Shown here: positions 5,872 through 8,175 of the stretch, piece after piece
How the letters are laid out: every line of letters starts with the position of its first letter
How positions within the stretch are numbered: the first letter of the stretch is position 1
Assembly (NCBI GenBank): GCA_946621875.1
Contig: CAMOOX010000052.1
Coordinates: 1 to 8,175, forward strand
DNA from: UBA1738 sp003453455
Lineage (GTDB): Bacteria; Bacillota; Clostridia; UBA1381
Length of the DNA stretch: 8,175 nucleotides
Reading direction: 5' to 3'
Position numbers and translations under genes: made by a program
Notes under the pieces: generated by a model
Told to the model about the DNA's origin: nothing
Databases searched by the model: none
What the model saw: the letters and a program-made list of their open reading frames with translations, nothing else

Positions 5872-7791
5872 ATGGAAAAGATTGAAACTAAGTATGACGA
5901 AAACCAAATACAGGTCTTAGAAGGGCTTGAAGCGGTAAGAAAAAGACCTGGTATGTATATCGGCTCCACTTCCTCTGCCGGTCTTCATCATTTGGTTTAC
6001 GAAATTGTGGACAATTCTATTGATGAAGCCTTAGCCGGATACTGTACCGAAATCAAGGTGGATATAAATCCTGATAATTCTGTTGTCGTTGACGACAATG
6101 GACGAGGTATTCCTGTTGGAATACATCCGCAGGAGGGCATCCCCACTGTTCAGGTCGTTCTTACAATACTCCACGCCGGCGGAAAATTTGGCGGCGGCGG
6201 ATATAAAGTTTCAGGAGGACTTCACGGTGTCGGCTCATCTGTTGTTAATGCACTTTCCGAAAAGCTTGAAGTTGAGGTTTCTGACGGCAAACACATACAC
6301 TATCAAAGCTATGAGCGCGGAAAGCCAACCTGTGAACTCAAAGTTATAGGTAATACCAATCGAACAGGCACAAAAATCACTTTTAAACCAGACCCTGAAA
6401 TATTTGAAACTCTGGAATTTGATTATGATGTGCTCTTAAAAAGGCTTCGCGAGCAGGCATTTTTGAATAAGGGAATTAAAATCCTCTTTACAGACAAGCG
6501 CGTCGAAAATCCTGAAACTGTGACCTTATATGCAGAAGGCGGAATAAAGGAATTTGTATCTTATATAAACAGGAACAAGGACCCTCTGCACGATGATATA
6601 ATCTACTTTGAGGCGTCAAAAAACGATATGATGGTTGAAGTCGCAATGCAGTACACAGACGCATACAGCGAGGCAATTTTAAGCTTTGCAAACAATATTC
6701 ATACTGTTGACGGCGGTATGCATGAAACAGGATTTAAAGCAGGTTTAACCCGTGTTATAAATGACTATGCAAGAAAGAATAATCTCTTAAAAGAAAAGGA
6801 AGATAACTTATCCGGTGAAGATACAAGAGAAGGCTTGACAGCTGTTATCAGCGTAAAGGTTTCAGAGGCACAGTTCGAGGGACAAACCAAAACTAAGCTC
6901 GGAAATTCTGAGGCACGCACCTTGGTTGAAAATGCCCTAAATGATAAATTCTCCGCATTCCTGGAAGAAAATCCGCGTGTTGCAAAAACCATAATTGAAA
7001 AAACGCTGACAGCATCCCGTGCGCGGGAAGCTGCAAGAAGAGCGCGCGAGGCAACTCGTAAAAATGCACAGGCAAATAACTCCTCCCTTTTAGGAAAACT
7101 TGCAAAATGTACCGATGAAGGTGCAGATTATGCCGAAATTTATATTGTCGAGGGAGATTCTGCCGGAGGCTCTGCAAAACAGGGCAGAAACAGGCGTTTT
7201 CAAGCAATTCTTCCGCTTTGGGGCAAGATGTTAAATGTTGAAAAATCCAGAATTGACAAGGTTTATTCAAACGAAAAACTACTCCCCGTTATTCAGGCTC
7301 TCGGTGCAGGAATAGGTGAGGAATTTGATATAACAAAGTTAAAATACGGCAAAATTGTAATTATGGCAGATGCCGATGTTGACGGCTCACACATAAGAAC
7401 GCTGCTTTTAACATTCTTTTTCAGATATATGCGTCCTTTAATAGAAAATGGTAATGTTTATCTTGCACAGCCGCCTCTTTACAAGGTCTTTAAGGGCAAA
7501 AATGCAAATCTTGTTGAAAAGTTCGCATACTCAGATGATGAGAGAAATGCACTTTTAAAAGAGCTTGGACCGGGCGCTAAGGTTCAGCGTTATAAAGGTT
7601 TGGGTGAGATGGATCCGCCTGAGCTTTGGGAAACTACGATGAACCCCGAAACAAGAACAATGCTCCGCGTTGAGCTTGAAGATGCCATTGCAGCTGACCA
7701 GATTTTCACTGTTTTAATGGGTGACAAGGTTGAGCCAAGGCGTGAATTTATTGAAAAGCACGCAAAATATGTTTCAAATTTGGATATATAG
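5872..7791 (+). CDS. gyrB: DNA gyrase subunit B
   Basis: GyrB is the ATPase subunit of the A2B2 gyrase that introduces negative supercoils. The GHKL ATPase domain has YEIVDNSIDEA (43-53, catalytic E44 and N48), DDNGRGIP (74-81) and GGLHGVGSSVVNALS (115-129). The transducer domain follows. The TOPRIM domain has VEGDSAGGSAKQGRNR (426-441, metal ligand E427) and DADVDG (500-505). The C-terminal end has QRYKGLGEMDP (572-582) and EPRREFIE (621-628). Length 639 aa matches short GyrB proteins of Firmicutes. Trp450 occupies the position of E. coli Lys447, usually Arg or Lys, which is part of the quinolone resistance region. The start ATG is preceded by CGGGAG (5858-5863) at 8 bases. ParE is the alternative paralogue, but the recF-remB neighbourhood strongly favours GyrB. 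It is the last gene of the operon; gyrA does not follow. Confidence 0.96.
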   Translation: MEKIETKYDENQIQVLEGLEAVRKRPGMYIGSTSSAGLHHLVYEIVDNSIDEALAGYCTEIKVDINPDNSVVVDDNGRGIPVGIHPQEGIPTVQVVLTILHAGGKFGGGGYKVSGGLHGVGSSVVNALSEKLEVEVSDGKHIHYQSYERGKPTCELKVIGNTNRTGTKITFKPDPEIFETLEFDYDVLLKRLREQAFLNKGIKILFTDKRVENPETVTLYAEGGIKEFVSYINRNKDPLHDDIIYFEASKNDMMVEVAMQYTDAYSEAILSFANNIHTVDGGMHETGFKAGLTRVINDYARKNNLLKEKEDNLSGEDTREGLTAVISVKVSEAQFEGQTKTKLGNSEARTLVENALNDKFSAFLEENPRVAKTIIEKTLTASRAREAARRAREATRKNAQANNSSLLGKLAKCTDEGADYAEIYIVEGDSAGGSAKQGRNRRFQAILPLWGKMLNVEKSRIDKVYSNEKLLPVIQALGAGIGEEFDITKLKYGKIVIMADADVDGSHIRTLLLTFFFRYMRPLIENGNVYLAQPPLYKVFKGKNANLVEKFAYSDDERNALLKELGPGAKVQRYKGLGEMDPPELWETTMNPETRTMLRVELEDAIAADQIFTVLMGDKVEPRREFIEKHAKYVSNLDI

Positions 7792-7794
7792 TGC

Positions 7795-7829
7795 AAAAAT
7801 ACGGCAGATTTGTATCTGCCGTATTTTTT
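7795..7829 (+). terminator. Intrinsic terminator of the recJ-gyrB operon
   Basis: The stem ATACGGCAGAT (7799-7809) pairs perfectly with ATCTGCCGTAT (7814-7824) around the loop TTGT. Flanking A (7795-7798) and T (7825-7828) extend it to 15 pairs, and the T-run to 7829 forms the U-tract. It begins 4 bases after the gyrB stop. It also has a T-run on the minus strand, so it could act in both directions. It marks the end of the operon and explains why gyrA is not co-transcribed here. Confidence 0.92.
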
Positions 7830-7830
7830 A

Positions 7831-7873
7831 TTATTTAGGAAATTACCTCAATTTGAGATAATTTCCTAAATAA
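7831..7873. repeat. 43-bp imperfect palindrome behind the gyrB terminator
   Basis: The arms TTATTTAGGAAATTA (7831-7845) and TAATTTCCTAAATAA (7859-7873) are perfectly complementary. Inside, after one C/A mismatch (7846/7858), CTCA (7847-7850) pairs with TGAG (7854-7857) around ATT. No T-run follows on either strand, so it is not a standard terminator. It could be a protein-binding site, an RNA 3'-end structure in readthrough transcripts, or the end of a small repeat element. Confidence 0.85.
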
Positions 7874-7920
7874 CAAAACTGCTACCTTATATCCACACCC
7901 GCAGGCGGAGCTTTTATCAA

Positions 7921-7965
7921 AAGCATTTTTATAAATTTTTTTCAAAAAAAGTTATAAAAATGCTT
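7921..7965. repeat. 45-bp near-perfect palindrome touching the tRNA promoter
   Basis: The arms AAGCATTTTTATAA (7921-7934) and TTATAAAAATGCTT (7952-7965) are perfectly complementary. After one A/G mismatch (7935/7951), seven T (7936-7942) face seven A (7944-7950) around a single central C at 7943. The last two bases of the right arm are the first two of the TTGACA -35 box. The A/T tracts would also behave as an upstream UP-like element for RNA polymerase. It lies upstream of the expected transcription start, so any role at the tRNA promoter would be as DNA. Confidence 0.85.
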
Positions 7966-7992
7966 GACAACACATATAATTTGTGTTATTAT
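7964..7992 (+). promoter_or_regulatory. Strong sigma-A promoter of the tRNA cluster
   Basis: A perfect TTGACA (7964-7969) is followed by a 17-base spacer and TATTAT (7987-7992), one mismatch from consensus. Transcription should start near 7998-8000, giving a leader of about 33 bases before tRNA-Pro. A/T tracts just upstream could strengthen it. A second TATAAT at 7975-7980 lies in the spacer, but its matching -35 (TTATAA, 7952-7957) is poor, so the TTGACA pair is preferred. Confidence 0.88.
7969..7987. promoter_or_regulatory. Operator-like dyad filling the tRNA promoter spacer
   Basis: AACACATATAATTTGTGTT is an inverted repeat with six-base arms (AACACA and TGTGTT) and a partly symmetrical centre about 7978. 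It covers the spacer exactly, from the last base of the -35 to the first base of the -10. That is the usual place for a repressor or a MerR-type activator site. No known consensus was recognised, and AT-richness makes chance symmetry plausible. Confidence 0.4.
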
Positions 7993-8031
7993 ATATAGGT
8001 CGCTGACGGCGTAGCGAATATACCGAGTAAT

Positions 8032-8108
8032 CGGGATGTAGCGCAGTTTGGTAGCGCATCTGGTTTGGGACCAGAGGGCCGCAGGTTCGAATCCTGTCAT
8101 CCCGACCA
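8032..8108 (+). tRNA. tRNA-Pro, anticodon TGG
   Basis: The acceptor strand CGGGATG (8032-8038) pairs with CATCCCG (8098-8104), followed by A73 and an encoded CCA (8106-8108). The D stem is GCGC/GCGC (8041-8044, 8054-8057). The anticodon stem is TCTGG/CCAGA with loop TTTGGGA, placing TGG at 8066-8068. The T arm is GCAGG-TTCGAAT-CCTGT. This tRNA reads CCA and, by wobble, other Pro codons. All stems are intact, with only a G-T pair in the T stem. It is the first gene of the cluster. Confidence 0.97.
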
Positions 8109-8121
8109 AATTGCAAATAAT

Positions 8122-8175
8122 GGGAGTTTAGCTCAGCTGGGAGAGCATCTGCCTTACAAGCAGAGGGTCACAGGT
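8122..8175 (+). tRNA. tRNA-Val, anticodon TAC (cut by window end)
   Basis: The 5' acceptor strand is GGGAGTT (8122-8128). The D arm GCTC-AGCTGGGA-GAGC spans 8131-8146. The anticodon stem TCTGC/GCAGA (8148-8152, 8160-8164) encloses loop CTTACAA, with anticodon TAC at 8155-8157. The variable region and the start of the T arm (CACAGGT) are present, but the rest, including the 3' acceptor strand, lies beyond the window. It is 13 bases after tRNA-Pro with no promoter between, so the two are probably one precursor. Confidence 0.95.

Noticed and set aside
6893..7270. 125-codon minus-strand frame opposite gyrB
   Set aside because: Antisense to the TOPRIM-encoding part of gyrB, with no motif or convincing start signals.
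7889..7897. ATATCCACA, one mismatch from a DnaA box, near gyrB
   Set aside because: It is a single imperfect box with no cluster, and no dnaA or AT-rich unwinding region tied to it; not evidence for an origin.
1..8175. CRISPR array, transposase, phage or defence genes
   Set aside because: No regularly spaced direct repeats and no such protein motifs in any frame; all large frames are housekeeping genes.

Overview
The window looks like chromosomal DNA from a low-GC Gram-positive bacterium of the Clostridia. The evidence is the yaaA-recF-remB-gyrB gene order, strong AGGAGG-type ribosome binding sites, tRNA genes that encode their own CCA ends, and AT-rich intergenic DNA. The phrase LPLWGKMLNVEK in GyrB, with Trp where most bacteria have Arg or Lys, recalls gut Clostridia (Oscillospirales/Ruminococcaceae-like). 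That finer placement is from memory and is not proven here.

Positions 1-318 hold a perfect palindromic terminator (35-64). Next to it, on the minus strand, is a 41-codon gene too short for ordinary gene calling (63-188). It encodes an extremely Asn-rich, fully hydrophilic peptide and has a near-perfect ribosome binding site and a sigma-G-like promoter. A divergent, near-consensus sigma-A promoter with an extended -10 (263-291) faces the main operon.

Positions 319-7791 are six plus-strand genes packed with gaps of 0-16 bases: recJ (single-strand 5'-3' exonuclease), relA/rsh (bifunctional (p)ppGpp synthetase/hydrolase), yaaA (S4 RNA-binding protein), recF (ATPase that loads RecA at gaps), remB (DUF370 regulator) and gyrB (gyrase ATPase subunit). 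A strong intrinsic terminator follows gyrB (7795-7829). The layout reads as one operon. It joins two cassettes that are separate in Bacillus: recJ-(apt)-relA, and the replication-origin cassette dnaA-dnaN-yaaA-recF-remB-gyrB-gyrA. Here recJ-relA takes the place of dnaA-dnaN, apt is missing between recJ and relA, and gyrA does not follow gyrB. The products cover gap repair, recombination, supercoiling and the stringent response, so co-transcription would link these functions.

Positions 7792-8031 have no protein gene but dense structure: the gyrB terminator, a 43-bp imperfect palindrome, a GC-richer block, a 45-bp near-perfect palindrome touching the next -35 box, and a strong promoter whose 17-bp spacer is filled by a dyad. 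That promoter drives a tRNA cluster, tRNA-Pro(TGG) then tRNA-Val(TAC), which is cut by the window end.

No CRISPR array, transposase, phage gene or defence system is visible. The most notable items are the cassette fusion, the small Asn-rich gene, and the palindrome-rich region before the tRNAs.
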